A DNA stretch of 49,358 bases from positions 1 to 49,358 of the forward strand of contig JACMPK010000095.1 of NCBI GenBank assembly GCA_014377535.1, given 5' to 3'. Under the pieces are notes generated by a model, which did no database searches, had not been told where the DNA came from, and worked only from the letters and a program-made list of their open reading frames with translations. The translations under genes and the position numbers were made by a program. The DNA comes from Gemmatimonadaceae bacterium (GTDB lineage: Bacteria > Gemmatimonadota > Gemmatimonadetes > Gemmatimonadales > Gemmatimonadaceae). Shown here one piece after another: positions 33,404 through 42,923 of the stretch; positions within the stretch are counted from its first letter, which is position 1, and each line of letters starts with the position of its first letter.

Positions 33404-34669
33404 ATGCGCCCCGTCCTTTCCCACGTCTGTCATGTGCTGGCCTTCTCGGCACTCGTCGCCTGCGCCCGATCCGAGGCGCCATCAACCTTGCAGCGCCTCA
33501 GCATGAAGCCGCTGCTGTCGCCGGCTGGCGCCAACGCCGCCGAACCGTTCGTCAGTGCGTCTCCGAACGGGAGTGTAATGTTGAGTTGGCTGCAGCGGGA
33601 GCCGGATTCCGTCACGGTCGTGCTGCGGCTCGCGACGCTTGGCGCTGACGACACCTGGTCGGCTCCGGCTGAGGTCGTGAGGGCGAAGAATTTATTTGTG
33701 AATTGGGCCGATTTTCCCTCGGTGGTCACACTTGCCGACGGACGCCTGCTGGCGCACTGGCTGCAGAAGAACGGGTCGGGCAAGTACGCCTACGACATTC
33801 GCCTGTCCAGCTCCACCGACGCCGGACGCACCTGGACGCCCGATCTCACGCCGCACGCACCGGGCATTCCTGCGGAGCACGGTTTCGTCACGCTGCTCCC
33901 GCGCGCCGACTCGTCCGCCGACATCCTGTTCCTCAATGGCCGCGCCGCGCCACCCTCGCCCGCTGGTGCACCGGTCGTGGAGGGGCACGGCCCGCCCATG
34001 CGTCTCGCCGTCGCCCGATGGAGCCGCGACGGCATCGTGTCCGGAGCGGAGTCGATTCTCGATGAGCGCACCTGCGACTGCTGCCAGACCGCGGCCGCCG
34101 TGACGTCGCGCGGCCCCGTGGTGCTGTATCGTGACCGGAGCGAGACTGAGACACGCGACATCAGCCTCCGACGACTGGTGAACGGGCAGTGGACTGCGTC
34201 CACGCCGCTGCATGCAGACAACTGGGTCATCGACGCCTGCCCGGTCAACGGCCCGGCCATCTCGGCCAACGGTGACGACGTCGCAGCCGTCTGGTTCACG
34301 GGCGCGCGCGACACGGCAAAGGTGCAGCTGGTATTCTCGCACGATGCTGGAGCGACGTTCGGGGCACCCGTCCGCATCGACGATGGCACGCCCGCCGGAC
34401 GTGTCGACGTGGAGCTGCTCGCCAGCGGTGACGCCGTCGTCACGTGGATCGAGCGCACGGGCAAGGAAACGTCGGAGGTGCGCGCGCGCATCGTGCGCCC
34501 CGCCGACGGAGTGGCCGAGCCGACGTTCACCGTCGCGAAGCTGACGGTGGGTCGCGCCAGCGGCTTCCCGCGCATGGCACGCCGCGGCAGCACCCTGACG
34601 CTGGCATGGACAGTTTCCGGACCCACCAGCGCCGTGCACGTCGCCGAGCTGCGCATCGCGCCACGCTGA
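33404..34669 (+). CDS. BNR/sialidase-fold lipoprotein
   Basis: A 421-residue exported protein. MRPVLSHVCHVLAFSALVACARSE ends in a lipobox (LVAC), so it is probably lipid-anchored. The rest is beta-rich with Asp-box repeats (SSTDAGRTW, SHDAGATFG), the mark of sialidase-type beta-propellers. A cysteine cluster, ERTCDCCQTAA, and a second motif, DACPVNGPAI, recur in this subfamily in my memory. No sialidase catalytic triad is evident, so a binding or structural role is as likely as an enzyme. I chose ATG 33404 because the open frame upstream is antisense to the DsrE-like gene and has no signal. It is divergent from that gene by 168 bases. Confidence 0.78.
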   Translation: MRPVLSHVCHVLAFSALVACARSEAPSTLQRLSMKPLLSPAGANAAEPFVSASPNGSVMLSWLQREPDSVTVVLRLATLGADDTWSAPAEVVRAKNLFVNWADFPSVVTLADGRLLAHWLQKNGSGKYAYDIRLSSSTDAGRTWTPDLTPHAPGIPAEHGFVTLLPRADSSADILFLNGRAAPPSPAGAPVVEGHGPPMRLAVARWSRDGIVSGAESILDERTCDCCQTAAAVTSRGPVVLYRDRSETETRDISLRRLVNGQWTASTPLHADNWVIDACPVNGPAISANGDDVAAVWFTGARDTAKVQLVFSHDAGATFGAPVRIDDGTPAGRVDVELLASGDAVVTWIERTGKETSEVRARIVRPADGVAEPTFTVAKLTVGRASGFPRMARRGSTLTLAWTVSGPTSAVHVAELRIAPR

Positions 34670-34739
34670 CGAGCATCGACGCGCCGCCCAGCGAGTTGAC
34701 GGGAGTCGGCGTAGTGACCACAACTCCCGCCCACTCATC

Positions 34740-37586
34740 ATGATGCGCAGACTGCTCGGCCTCGCCGTCGCGGCCTTCACGGCTGTTCCCCTCCTGGCGC
34801 AACGTGGCGCCCAGGCCATCGATTCTGCCTACACGGCGCGAATCCTCGAGCTCACGCCAACGCATCCGCAATACAAGTTCATCACGGATCTCGTGGACTA
34901 CATGCCGGCGTCGGCCACGGTGCCCACGCCGCTGAAGACGCTGGGGTACGTGCCGGGCACCATCGGACGGCTCGCCTACAGCGCCGAGGCCGCGACCTAC
35001 TTCCGCGCGGTCGCTGCTGCGTCGAAGCGCGTGCAGGTCGTCAGCCTCGGCAAGTCGGAGGAGGGTCGCGAAATGGTCATGGGCATCGTTGCCGACGAAG
35101 CGACGATGGCGAAGCTCGACGACTACAAGGTCATTCTGCGCAAGCTGAGCGACCCGCGTGGATTGTCTGTCGCAGAACGCGCGTCGCTGGTGAAGCTCGG
35201 CAAGCCGGTCTACCTGCTCAGTGGCGCCCTGCACTCCACCGAAACCGGCAGCCCCGAAGCGATGCTCGAGCTGCTGTATCGCCTGGCCGTGGATGAAGGC
35301 GAGCAGGTTCGCGTGATCCGCGAGAACGTCATCACGATGATCATCCCGGTCTGGGAAGTCGACGGCCGCGATCACTACGTGGACTTCTACCAGCAGAATC
35401 GTCGCCTGAACCTGCCGACGAACGCCGGCATCGGGTTGCCGTACTGGGGCAAGTACGTCGCGCATGACAACAACCGCGACGGCATGGCCCTGACGCTCGA
35501 GTTGTCACGCGCGTTCCTGAAGACGTTTCTCGACTGGCGCCCCACGGTCACGCATGACCTGCACGAGTCGGTGCCGTTTCTCTACACCAGTACCGGCACA
35601 GGTCCGTACAACACCGAGTACGACGCCATCCAGATCGACGAGTGGTTCTCGCTGGCGTATTCCGAGATCACGGAACTCACGCGTCGCGGCCTGCCCGGCG
35701 TGTTCACATATCAGTTCTACGACGGCTGGGCGCCGAACTACGGCCTTTCCATCGCAAACCTGCACAACTCCATCGGCCGCTTCTACGAGACGTACACGTC
35801 GAGCGGTGCGGACTGTCAGGACAACGTGCAGCTGCCCGCCACGGCCACGTCAGTACAGTGGTACCGGCCCAACCCGCCGGTGAACGGTATTCGCTGGTGC
35901 ATTCGCAGCAACGTCAACTACCAGCAGTCGGGCGTACTGGTCGCACTGCGTCATGTGGCGGACAACCGCCAGAAGTATCTCGAGAACGCCGTCACGAAGG
36001 CCGAGCGCACGATCGCGCGCGGACTGAGGGCGGCACCGTATGCGTTCGTGGTGCCTCGCGGGCAGCGCCATGCCGCAGAAGCGGCCGACATGATGAACCT
36101 GTTCCGCACGCAGGGCACGGAAGTGCACGAGGCGACGGCGCCGTTCACGCTCGGTGCAGGAAAGGACTCCGTGCGTGTCGAGTCGGGCGACTGGATCGTG
36201 CGACTCGACCAGCCGTACACGCAGTTCCCGCGCACGGTGCTGGCGCTGCAGAGCTTCAAGCCCAGCGATCCGCAGCCATACGACGATACCGGCTGGACGA
36301 TGGATCTGCTGCGTCATGTCACCACACTCAAGATCGCCGATTCCACGGTGCTCGTGAAGCCGATGCGCATGCTGACCGCCGACGCGAACGTCACGGGCAC
36401 GCTGGCCGGCACGGGTGCCACGCTGATCGTCCCGCATCTCGGCGACTGGCGCTCGTCGATAGTGCCGTGGAAGGTGGCCGGCGCACGTGTTCGCGTTGCC
36501 GACAGCGCGTTCACGCTGAACGGCACCAGCTACGCGGCCGGTACCTTTCTCGTCGCCGATGCACCGGCGGTTCGTGCGAGCATCGCGTCGCTGGGCCTTG
36601 CGGCAGTCGCCGGCTCCGACGCCGGTGTCGCGGCGCACACGCTCACGCTGCCGCGCATCGCGATCATGCACTCGTGGATCTCGACGCAGGACGAAGGGTG
36701 GGTGCGGTACGCATTCGATCGACTCGGCGTGCCGTTCACGACGATCTCCGAGCAGCAGATTCGCGCACCCGGCGTGCTCGAGAAGTTCGACGTCGTGATC
36801 TATCCGCATGTCGGCGGCACCGCGGCCAATCTGCTCAACGGTCGCTCCATGGCCGGACCGCCCGTGCCGTATCGCAAGAGCAGTCGCACGCCGCAGCTGG
36901 GCGGGCCTGACCAGACTGATGACGTGCGCCCCGGCATGGGCCTGGACGGCCTGCTGGCCTTGCGTCGCTTCGTCGAGCGTGGTGGCCTGCTCTTCACCGA
37001 GGGTGCCACCTCGAAGTTCGTGGCCGACATGGGCTTCCATCCGCAGGTCAGCGCAGTGGACACGCCAAACCTTCGCGCTCGCGGTGGCGTGTTTCGCGGC
37101 GAGGTGGTGACGGCCACGCACCCGATGCTCTATGGCTACGATCGTCGCAGCTTCCCGCTGTTCTTCTCGCAGGCGCCGGTGCTGCAGGTGGCGGCGGGTG
37201 GTGGTGGCCAGGGCGGCGGCGGTGCAGTCGCGGCGGCACCGAGCGGGCCGTTGATGGGCATTGGCGGCACGCCGGTGGATACAGCCATCGTGGCCGCCGC
37301 CAACCGCATGCGACCGCGCGTCGTGGTGCGATGGGCACAGAACGCCGACTCGCTGCTGATGTCGGGCCTCATTGCCGGTGGTGGCGAGATGGCGGGCCGC
37401 GCAGCCGTCGTGGATGCACCGGTCGGCAACGGACATGTGATCCTGATGGGCACGCGGCCCTGGTATCGCTGGCAGAACCAGGGTGCGATGGCGCTGGCCT
37501 TCAATGCAATCGCGAACTGGAATGCGCTTGGCGCCCAATCGACGCCAGTCACGGCGACGTCGCCCGCAGCGCGAGGGACCCGCTGA
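34740..37586 (+). CDS. Secreted M14-family metallocarboxypeptidase-like protein
   Basis: A 948-residue exported protein with signal peptide MMRRLLGLAVAAFTAVPLLAQ. The M14 zinc site is visible as His165-x2-Glu168 in SGALHSTETGS, with a candidate third ligand at His272 or His275 in THDLHES. WEVDGRDHYV and NNRDG are usual M14 features. The C-terminal part (about 640-810) resembles the class I amidotransferase-like module often attached to these enzymes (FVERGGLLFTEGATSKFV). A Gly-rich loop near 820 precedes the end. I could not locate the usual general-base Glu. The stop overlaps the ATG of the amidohydrolase gene (TGATG), so the two form a coupled pair of exported hydrolases. Confidence 0.87.
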   Translation: MMRRLLGLAVAAFTAVPLLAQRGAQAIDSAYTARILELTPTHPQYKFITDLVDYMPASATVPTPLKTLGYVPGTIGRLAYSAEAATYFRAVAAASKRVQVVSLGKSEEGREMVMGIVADEATMAKLDDYKVILRKLSDPRGLSVAERASLVKLGKPVYLLSGALHSTETGSPEAMLELLYRLAVDEGEQVRVIRENVITMIIPVWEVDGRDHYVDFYQQNRRLNLPTNAGIGLPYWGKYVAHDNNRDGMALTLELSRAFLKTFLDWRPTVTHDLHESVPFLYTSTGTGPYNTEYDAIQIDEWFSLAYSEITELTRRGLPGVFTYQFYDGWAPNYGLSIANLHNSIGRFYETYTSSGADCQDNVQLPATATSVQWYRPNPPVNGIRWCIRSNVNYQQSGVLVALRHVADNRQKYLENAVTKAERTIARGLRAAPYAFVVPRGQRHAAEAADMMNLFRTQGTEVHEATAPFTLGAGKDSVRVESGDWIVRLDQPYTQFPRTVLALQSFKPSDPQPYDDTGWTMDLLRHVTTLKIADSTVLVKPMRMLTADANVTGTLAGTGATLIVPHLGDWRSSIVPWKVAGARVRVADSAFTLNGTSYAAGTFLVADAPAVRASIASLGLAAVAGSDAGVAAHTLTLPRIAIMHSWISTQDEGWVRYAFDRLGVPFTTISEQQIRAPGVLEKFDVVIYPHVGGTAANLLNGRSMAGPPVPYRKSSRTPQLGGPDQTDDVRPGMGLDGLLALRRFVERGGLLFTEGATSKFVADMGFHPQVSAVDTPNLRARGGVFRGEVVTATHPMLYGYDRRSFPLFFSQAPVLQVAAGGGGQGGGGAVAAAPSGPLMGIGGTPVDTAIVAAANRMRPRVVVRWAQNADSLLMSGLIAGGGEMAGRAAVVDAPVGNGHVILMGTRPWYRWQNQGAMALAFNAIANWNALGAQSTPVTATSPAARGTR

Positions 37587-38929
37587 TGCGGCATCTGCAA
37601 CGCACACTGCTCGCCGCCAGCGCGATCCTCGTCGCGCCGGTTCTGCTGCTGGCACAGGCTTCGCCGCGCATCACGTCGGCAATCGTCGGCGGCCGGATCA
37701 TTGATGGATACGGTGGTCCGGTGATCGAGAATGGCGTGATTCTCATTGCTGGCGAGCGCATCGCCGCGGTTGGCCGCGTCGGCGAGCTGCCGGTGCCCGC
37801 CGGTGCCACGGTCATCGATGCCAATGGGCACACGGTCATGCCCGGCATGATCGACATGCATGTGCATCTGCATCTGGTCGGGCATGGCGACTACAAGCGC
37901 TGGAATGACCTGTACGGCACGCAGGACGCGACGGTCGTGATGCCGATCGCCGCAAAGCAGCTGCTGATGGCGGGTGTCACTACCGCGCGCGACCTCGGCG
38001 CACGGCTGGACGATATTCTGTCGGTGAAAAAGCGGATCGCGGCTGGCGAAATTCCAGGGCCGCGCCTGTTCGTCACGGGGCCTTTCATCCAGCACGCGGC
38101 GTACGAGCGGTACGAGGAAGCATTCCGCTGGGGCGTGACCGGCGCAGATGACGCGCGGAAGAAAGTCACGACGCTGCTCGATGCCGGCGTGGACATGATC
38201 AAGCTGATCGATCAGGACCAGATGACGGACGCCGAGGTCGCGGCGGTCGTCGAGACGACGCACAAGCGCGGCAAGCAGGTCGTCGCGCATGCACATCGCA
38301 TGGAAGAGATCCGCATTGGCCTGAAGCACAACGTGGACAACTTCGAGCACACGGGACTCGGCACCGCGCCGGGATACGCCGAGGACGTGCTGAAGCTGCT
38401 GCGCGAACGCAACTCCAGCCTGTACTGGACACCAACGATCTCGCCGCTCTACACCATGTACTTCACCGGCAGCATCTTCCCCGAGCGGATCGATGATCCG
38501 GCGTGGCACGAGTTCATGCCGGACGCCATGTGGAAGGAAATTCGCGCGTCGCTGTCCAACATCCCGCAGCTACCGTACTATGCGCTCTTTCCGTCACGCG
38601 TGCCGTTGCTCCGGCACAAGTTCGCGCAGCTGCGCGAGACGGGCGTGCGCATGATGATCGGCACCGACGCAGGCATTCCTTCCATGTTCCACAACGACGC
38701 CACCTGGCGAGAGATGGTGAAGTGGGTGGAGCTCGGCGTGTCGCCGATGGAAACCATCCAGAGCGCCACGCTCTGGCCCGCGCGCTTTCTCAAGAACGAG
38801 GCGAACTTCGGCGTGATTGCCGCGGGTCGCTATGCCGACATCATCATGGTGCGCGGTGATCCGCTCACCGACATGACGGTGATGCGCGACGTGAAGGTCG
38901 TGCTCCAGGGCGGCAAGCGGGTGAAGTAG
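37586..38929 (+). CDS. Secreted metal-dependent amidohydrolase
   Basis: A 447-residue amidohydrolase-superfamily enzyme with signal peptide MRHLQRTLLAASAILVAPVLLLAQ. Metal ligands are visible in order: DMHVHLH (HxH), a Lys in DMIKLIDQ that may be the carboxylated ligand, VVAHAH, NFEHTG and MIGTDAGIP. The closing beta-sandwich has GVIAAGRYADIIMVRGDPL. It is imidazolonepropionase/prolidase-like; the substrate is unknown. ATG overlaps the M14 stop and has AGGG eight bases upstream; the longer open frame is antiphase M14 sequence. Its 3' end overlaps the convergent PPIase gene by 65 bases. Confidence 0.9.
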   Translation: MRHLQRTLLAASAILVAPVLLLAQASPRITSAIVGGRIIDGYGGPVIENGVILIAGERIAAVGRVGELPVPAGATVIDANGHTVMPGMIDMHVHLHLVGHGDYKRWNDLYGTQDATVVMPIAAKQLLMAGVTTARDLGARLDDILSVKKRIAAGEIPGPRLFVTGPFIQHAAYERYEEAFRWGVTGADDARKKVTTLLDAGVDMIKLIDQDQMTDAEVAAVVETTHKRGKQVVAHAHRMEEIRIGLKHNVDNFEHTGLGTAPGYAEDVLKLLRERNSSLYWTPTISPLYTMYFTGSIFPERIDDPAWHEFMPDAMWKEIRASLSNIPQLPYYALFPSRVPLLRHKFAQLRETGVRMMIGTDAGIPSMFHNDATWREMVKWVELGVSPMETIQSATLWPARFLKNEANFGVIAAGRYADIIMVRGDPLTDMTVMRDVKVVLQGGKRVK

Positions 38930-40766
38930 CACGCACGATCTCGATGCGCTCGATGACGTCGCCGGCCTGGATGCTGTCCATCACATCCAAGCCGCGTCGC
39001 ATCGTGGCCATCACGGTGTAGTCGCGATCGAGACGCACGTTGTCCACGAGGTTGAAGTAGATCTGCCCGTCACCCGTGTCGCGCCCACGTGTCGAGATGC
39101 CGATGGTGCCGCGGGCATTGCGCGCAAAGCCGACCTCGTCGCGCATGAACTCGCGCGTCCGGCCATCGTATTCGTCGGCCCCCGGACTCCCGCCCTGGAT
39201 CACGAAGTTCGGTACGATGCGATGGAAGGTGAGTCCGTCGTACTGCCCCGACTCGGCGAGCTGCGCGAACACGCCCACCGTGACCGGCGCCTCGTCGGTG
39301 AGCAGGTCCACCGTCATCGTGCCGAGTCCCCTCATCGTGATGCGTGCGCTGGCGCCCTGCAATGCGCGGATGAAGTTCGCAGGCGGAATGGGCGGAATCG
39401 GCAGCTGCGTGGTGCCCGGGCTCACGGTCGTTCCCATCCGCGCACTCAGGATGCGGGCGGCCAGGGTGGCGATCGCCGGATCACGATCGTACAGCGCGTC
39501 CCGCAGCACGGCGTTGGTGCTCGTGTCCGCGACTTCGCCGATGCGTGTCAAAATCGCCACGCGTGCGTCGCGCAAGGTCATGGTGCCGTCGGCCGTGAGG
39601 CGATTGAACGTGCCGACGAGCCGCGGCAGACGTGCACGCAGGTCGGGTGCACCCTTGAGGCGTTCGGCCGCAGCCAGCAGCAGGCCGGCATGCTCGCTGC
39701 GCAGCACGCCCACCGCGTCCTCCGATGTGGTGATCGCCTCGATCGCCACGTTCGGCGCCGTGTCACGTGCAAGCCGCGCGAGTGCCGCGGTGTCCTTCAC
39801 GATGCGCGCGACACGCGCCACGGCGGCGCGAACCTGCCACACCGGATCGTTCGACATGCCGGCCAGCAACGGTGCGGCCGCGGCGGCGTCACCGGCTGCG
39901 ATCGCCTCCAGCGCCTGCGCGCGGATACGCCAGTCCGCATCGCCAGTGACCCGTTGGCGCAGCGACGTACCGGCACATCGCTTCACGCCGAGCACCTGAA
40001 TGGCTGCCAGCGTGACATGTCCGCCGAAGCCCGCGAGCGATTGCTCCGCACGTTCGCAGGTGCCCGCGACGCGCAGCGCCTCGTAACGCACCATCGGGGA
40101 TGGATCGTCCACCCAGGTGCGCAGGCCCATCACCGCCAGGCGGCGCACCAGTGCGCTGGTGTCGCGCAGTGCCGCGGTCAGGGCGGCCGAATCACGGTCA
40201 CCGCCGGCACTCATTGCCAGCAGCAGCAACTGGCGGATATCGCGGCCAGTGTTCGCCGTGAACGCGGCATGCAGTGCTGCGACGGTCGCCGGCTGCACTG
40301 GCGTCTTCGTCGTATCGAGCCGCATAAAAGACTCCAGCCCGCGCGCGGCGCCGGCACGCGCCGTCGGATCGGCATCGGTCAGTCCAGTCGCGAGCATCGC
40401 CTCCACGGCGCCGCTGCGCTCGCGCGTGCGACCGGCCGCCTCGTACATGCTCGCGCGGACGGTCGGGTCGCGCTCCGTGCGCAGCAGTGCGCTGAAGTCG
40501 TGCGAGACGCGGAGCTGCGCCAGTGCACCTGCCGCCGCCCGCCGTACCGGTGCGCTGGTGGACGACAGCAGCGGCATCAGTGCGCCGGCATTGGCGGGGT
40601 CCTCCAGTCGGCCCAGCGCGCGCGCGGCACCCTGCTGCGCGGGCGGGTCACCGCCGGCAGCCGCAGCGCGCAGCGCAGGTGCGCCTTGCCGGCGGGCATG
40701 TTCGGCGTCGAGGAGGGCAGGGTCCGTGGGGACCTGCGCGAGCAGGGGAAGGAGAAGTAGCCACAT
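38865..40766 (-). CDS. HEAT-repeat protein with C-terminal cyclophilin domain
   Basis: About 633 residues. A short signal (MWLLLLPLLAQ) leads into about 430 residues of alanine-rich HEAT-like repeats (LDAEHARRQGAPAL, VRRAAAGALAQLRV, PTARAGAARGLESF, WQVRAAVARVARIV). A cyclophilin domain follows (about 470-610): GVFAQLAESGQYDGLTFHRIVPNFVIQGG, EFMRDEVGFARNARGTIGIS, GDGQIYFNLVDN. Cyclophilins isomerise prolyl bonds; here FHRIVPNFVIQGG is intact while the usual Trp is absent. The HEAT part probably binds client proteins in the periplasm. The start is set by the signal sequence. The last 65 bases lie antisense to the amidohydrolase end, giving a Pro/Arg-rich tail. Confidence 0.9.
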   Translation of the reverse strand: MWLLLLPLLAQVPTDPALLDAEHARRQGAPALRAAAAGGDPPAQQGAARALGRLEDPANAGALMPLLSSTSAPVRRAAAGALAQLRVSHDFSALLRTERDPTVRASMYEAAGRTRERSGAVEAMLATGLTDADPTARAGAARGLESFMRLDTTKTPVQPATVAALHAAFTANTGRDIRQLLLLAMSAGGDRDSAALTAALRDTSALVRRLAVMGLRTWVDDPSPMVRYEALRVAGTCERAEQSLAGFGGHVTLAAIQVLGVKRCAGTSLRQRVTGDADWRIRAQALEAIAAGDAAAAAPLLAGMSNDPVWQVRAAVARVARIVKDTAALARLARDTAPNVAIEAITTSEDAVGVLRSEHAGLLLAAAERLKGAPDLRARLPRLVGTFNRLTADGTMTLRDARVAILTRIGEVADTSTNAVLRDALYDRDPAIATLAARILSARMGTTVSPGTTQLPIPPIPPANFIRALQGASARITMRGLGTMTVDLLTDEAPVTVGVFAQLAESGQYDGLTFHRIVPNFVIQGGSPGADEYDGRTREFMRDEVGFARNARGTIGISTRGRDTGDGQIYFNLVDNVRLDRDYTVMATMRRGLDVMDSIQAGDVIERIEIVRATSPACRPGARPSRRASPSCR

Positions 40767-40809
40767 CGGCCCAAGTGTATCGACCGGTGCAGCGCAGCGC
40801 CCTCTCAGG

Positions 40810-41853
40810 TCACCGCGCACCCGCGCCGCGCAGCGCCGCGACGGCATGCCCCGGGAAGTCGGTGAACAGCCCGTCCACGCCCGCCGCCTTGAATGCCCGA
40901 AGCTCTGCAGCCTGGTCGCCACGCCACATCGCCGGCAGGAACGGCACATCGCTGCGAAGGGTCCAGATGTGCACCAGCAGGCCTGCGGCATGCGCATCTC
41001 GCACGAGCGTCGTGGGCTGACCGACGCTGCCATCAGGACGCGCGCGCAGGATCAGCTCCTTCGCGGCGCCAATGCCGTCGGCGTATCGCCGCACGCGACG
41101 CAGCCCTTCGGGCGTCTGCATGGACGCGAAGGTCACTGCGGCGGAATCAGGCGGCGACGCGGCAACGTTCACCAGCTGCACGAGGCGTACGCGCGTCATC
41201 GGCCGCAGCCGGATCAGGCTCCGGATCTCGAAGCTCTGAATGAAGACCGGTGCGTTGCGCCTGTTCCAGCCCACGCGCTGCAGTGACGCGACGAGCTTTT
41301 CCTCGATCGGCAGGCCCAGTGAGCGGAAGTGCGCCGCGTGCTTCGTTTCCGGATACACACCGACCGCGCGACCGCGCTCGCGGCCGAGGCGCGCCGCAAG
41401 GTCCAGCACCTCGTCGAAGGTCGGTATTTCGAACTGTCCGTCGTACGAATGCCCGCGCGACGGGATGCGCTCGCGCGCGCGCAGTGTCTTCAATTCGGCC
41501 AGCGTGAAATCCTCGGTCCACCAGCCGGTGATCGAGTCATCGTCAATGACCTGCGTGCGCCGCCGATCGGCGAACTTCGCGGCGACATCCGTCGTGCCGC
41601 CGATCTCGTTCTCGTGCCGCGCGACCAGGATTCCGTCCTTCGTGCTCACGAGATCCGGCTCGATGTAGTCCGCGCCGACGTTCACGGCCAGCGCATAGCT
41701 CTCGAGCGTGTGTTCGGGCCTGTCACCGCTGGCACCGCGATGCGCGATGATCACCGGCAGCGGCGCACGCGTCGGGCGATCGACTGGCGCGGCATGGCTG
41801 AGAGGGTACGCGCCAAGTGCGGCGCCGACGCAGGCGAAGCGGAGAAGTTTCAT
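40810..41853 (-). CDS. Exported glycerophosphodiester phosphodiesterase
   Basis: A 347-residue GlpQ-like enzyme with signal peptide MKLLRFACVGAALGAYPLSHAA. Catalytic and metal residues of the GDPD barrel are present: AHRGASGDRPEHTLESY (His-Arg and Glu), YIEPDLVSTKDG (Glu-Asp) and ARHEN (His). A later GDPD region has HIWTLRSD and GVDGLFTDFPG. It splits glycerophosphodiesters into glycerol-3-phosphate and an alcohol in the periplasm. I chose ATG 41853 because the signal peptide begins there. It ends 43 bases before the PPIase start on the same strand, so cotranscription is possible. Confidence 0.92.
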   Translation of the reverse strand: MKLLRFACVGAALGAYPLSHAAPVDRPTRAPLPVIIAHRGASGDRPEHTLESYALAVNVGADYIEPDLVSTKDGILVARHENEIGGTTDVAAKFADRRRTQVIDDDSITGWWTEDFTLAELKTLRARERIPSRGHSYDGQFEIPTFDEVLDLAARLGRERGRAVGVYPETKHAAHFRSLGLPIEEKLVASLQRVGWNRRNAPVFIQSFEIRSLIRLRPMTRVRLVQLVNVAASPPDSAAVTFASMQTPEGLRRVRRYADGIGAAKELILRARPDGSVGQPTTLVRDAHAAGLLVHIWTLRSDVPFLPAMWRGDQAAELRAFKAAGVDGLFTDFPGHAVAALRGAGAR

Positions 41854-41994
41854 GCCTGTATGCTCGTGCATCGCGCGGCAGAGCGGCAGTCGTCGCGCGT
41901 CACGAAACGCACTCGGAATCGTGCGGCGCGCGTCCATACGCAAACGCACGATGCCCGCTCATGGCGGACACCGTGGCGCGCACGAAGACACGAA

Positions 41995-42804
41995 TTACTC
42001 GCGGGTCGTGCTCCGTACACGGCGTGCCGCCTGCGTGCCGGTGGCATCATTCTGCGACTCGACCACGGTGCCAGCCGCCACCCTTCCCACGGGCATGCGG
42101 TACAGCAGGGACGCGGTGTTGCGGTCGGCGACGCTCAGTTCGGCCACCTCGACCCACGGCGCCATGATGTTGCGGGCATCGGCGGTATGACCCAGGCCCA
42201 GCGCATGCCCGATCTCGTGCAGCGCCACCGCGCGAAGGGCACGCGGCGTCTGCGCGAATCCGTCACTGGCGTGCGTGCTGAGCGTGACACGGGCCCGCGT
42301 GATCCAACCCTGCGAGGTACTCCACCAGACGGTGCGGCCGCTCTCGTCATCGCCGAGCTTGTCGGTCCAGACCAGATGGATCTCGGCCGCCGCAGAGTCG
42401 CGGACCACGCGGAAGCGAACCGGCAGGCCAACGGCCGTCCAGGTGTCGAACGCCTGCTCGGCCATCGCGGTGAACGAGTCGTCCCAGCCGGCGAGATCGC
42501 GGGCAGGCTGGATCCAGATGCGCACTGGTTCACCGCGTCGCTCGGCCCAGCGGCGCACCACGGAGTCGCGCACGAGCAGGTGTTCGGACAGGTAGTTTTC
42601 CATGGTCGCGTCGACTGCACTGGTCGGCGCGTCACCGGGCGTCACCCGATCCGTCGTTGCCGCGAGCGACGTTCGCGGAGTTGGTGCAAAACGCGCGGCA
42701 TCCACGGCGTACACCGCCGCGACACCCTGGGCGTCGAGGACCGACGGCCGACCAAGACCGAGAGCACAGATGGAGAACAGCAGGAGCGAACGGGCGTGAT
42801 GCAT
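41995..42804 (-). CDS. Exported matrixin-like zinc metalloprotease
   Basis: A 269-residue protein with a signal peptide (MHHARSLLLFSICALGLG). The metzincin zinc motif HExxHxxGxxH is complete in ALHEIGHALGLGH, followed by a Met-turn (NIMAPW). Before it lie a strand and edge segment (AEIHLVWTDKLG) and an upstream helix (FTAMAEQAFDTWTAVGLPVRF), typical of matrixin/peptidase M10-like domains. ATG 42804 has AAGGT about five bases upstream; the longer frame lacks a signal. It probably cleaves extracellular or envelope proteins. It is divergent from acetoacetyl-CoA synthetase. Confidence 0.9.
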   Translation of the reverse strand: MHHARSLLLFSICALGLGRPSVLDAQGVAAVYAVDAARFAPTPRTSLAATTDRVTPGDAPTSAVDATMENYLSEHLLVRDSVVRRWAERRGEPVRIWIQPARDLAGWDDSFTAMAEQAFDTWTAVGLPVRFRVVRDSAAAEIHLVWTDKLGDDESGRTVWWSTSQGWITRARVTLSTHASDGFAQTPRALRAVALHEIGHALGLGHTADARNIMAPWVEVAELSVADRNTASLLYRMPVGRVAAGTVVESQNDATGTQAARRVRSTTRE

Positions 42805-42923
42805 GTGACCTTGCCGCAGGGCGCGTCTTCGCGCGGTGGCGCAGGGGTGCCTTCTTACATTCTCAAGACGAGCCCGACCATTGGTCGTCACAAGGCGCTG
42901 CGCTCAGCCATTGAGCGAGTAAA

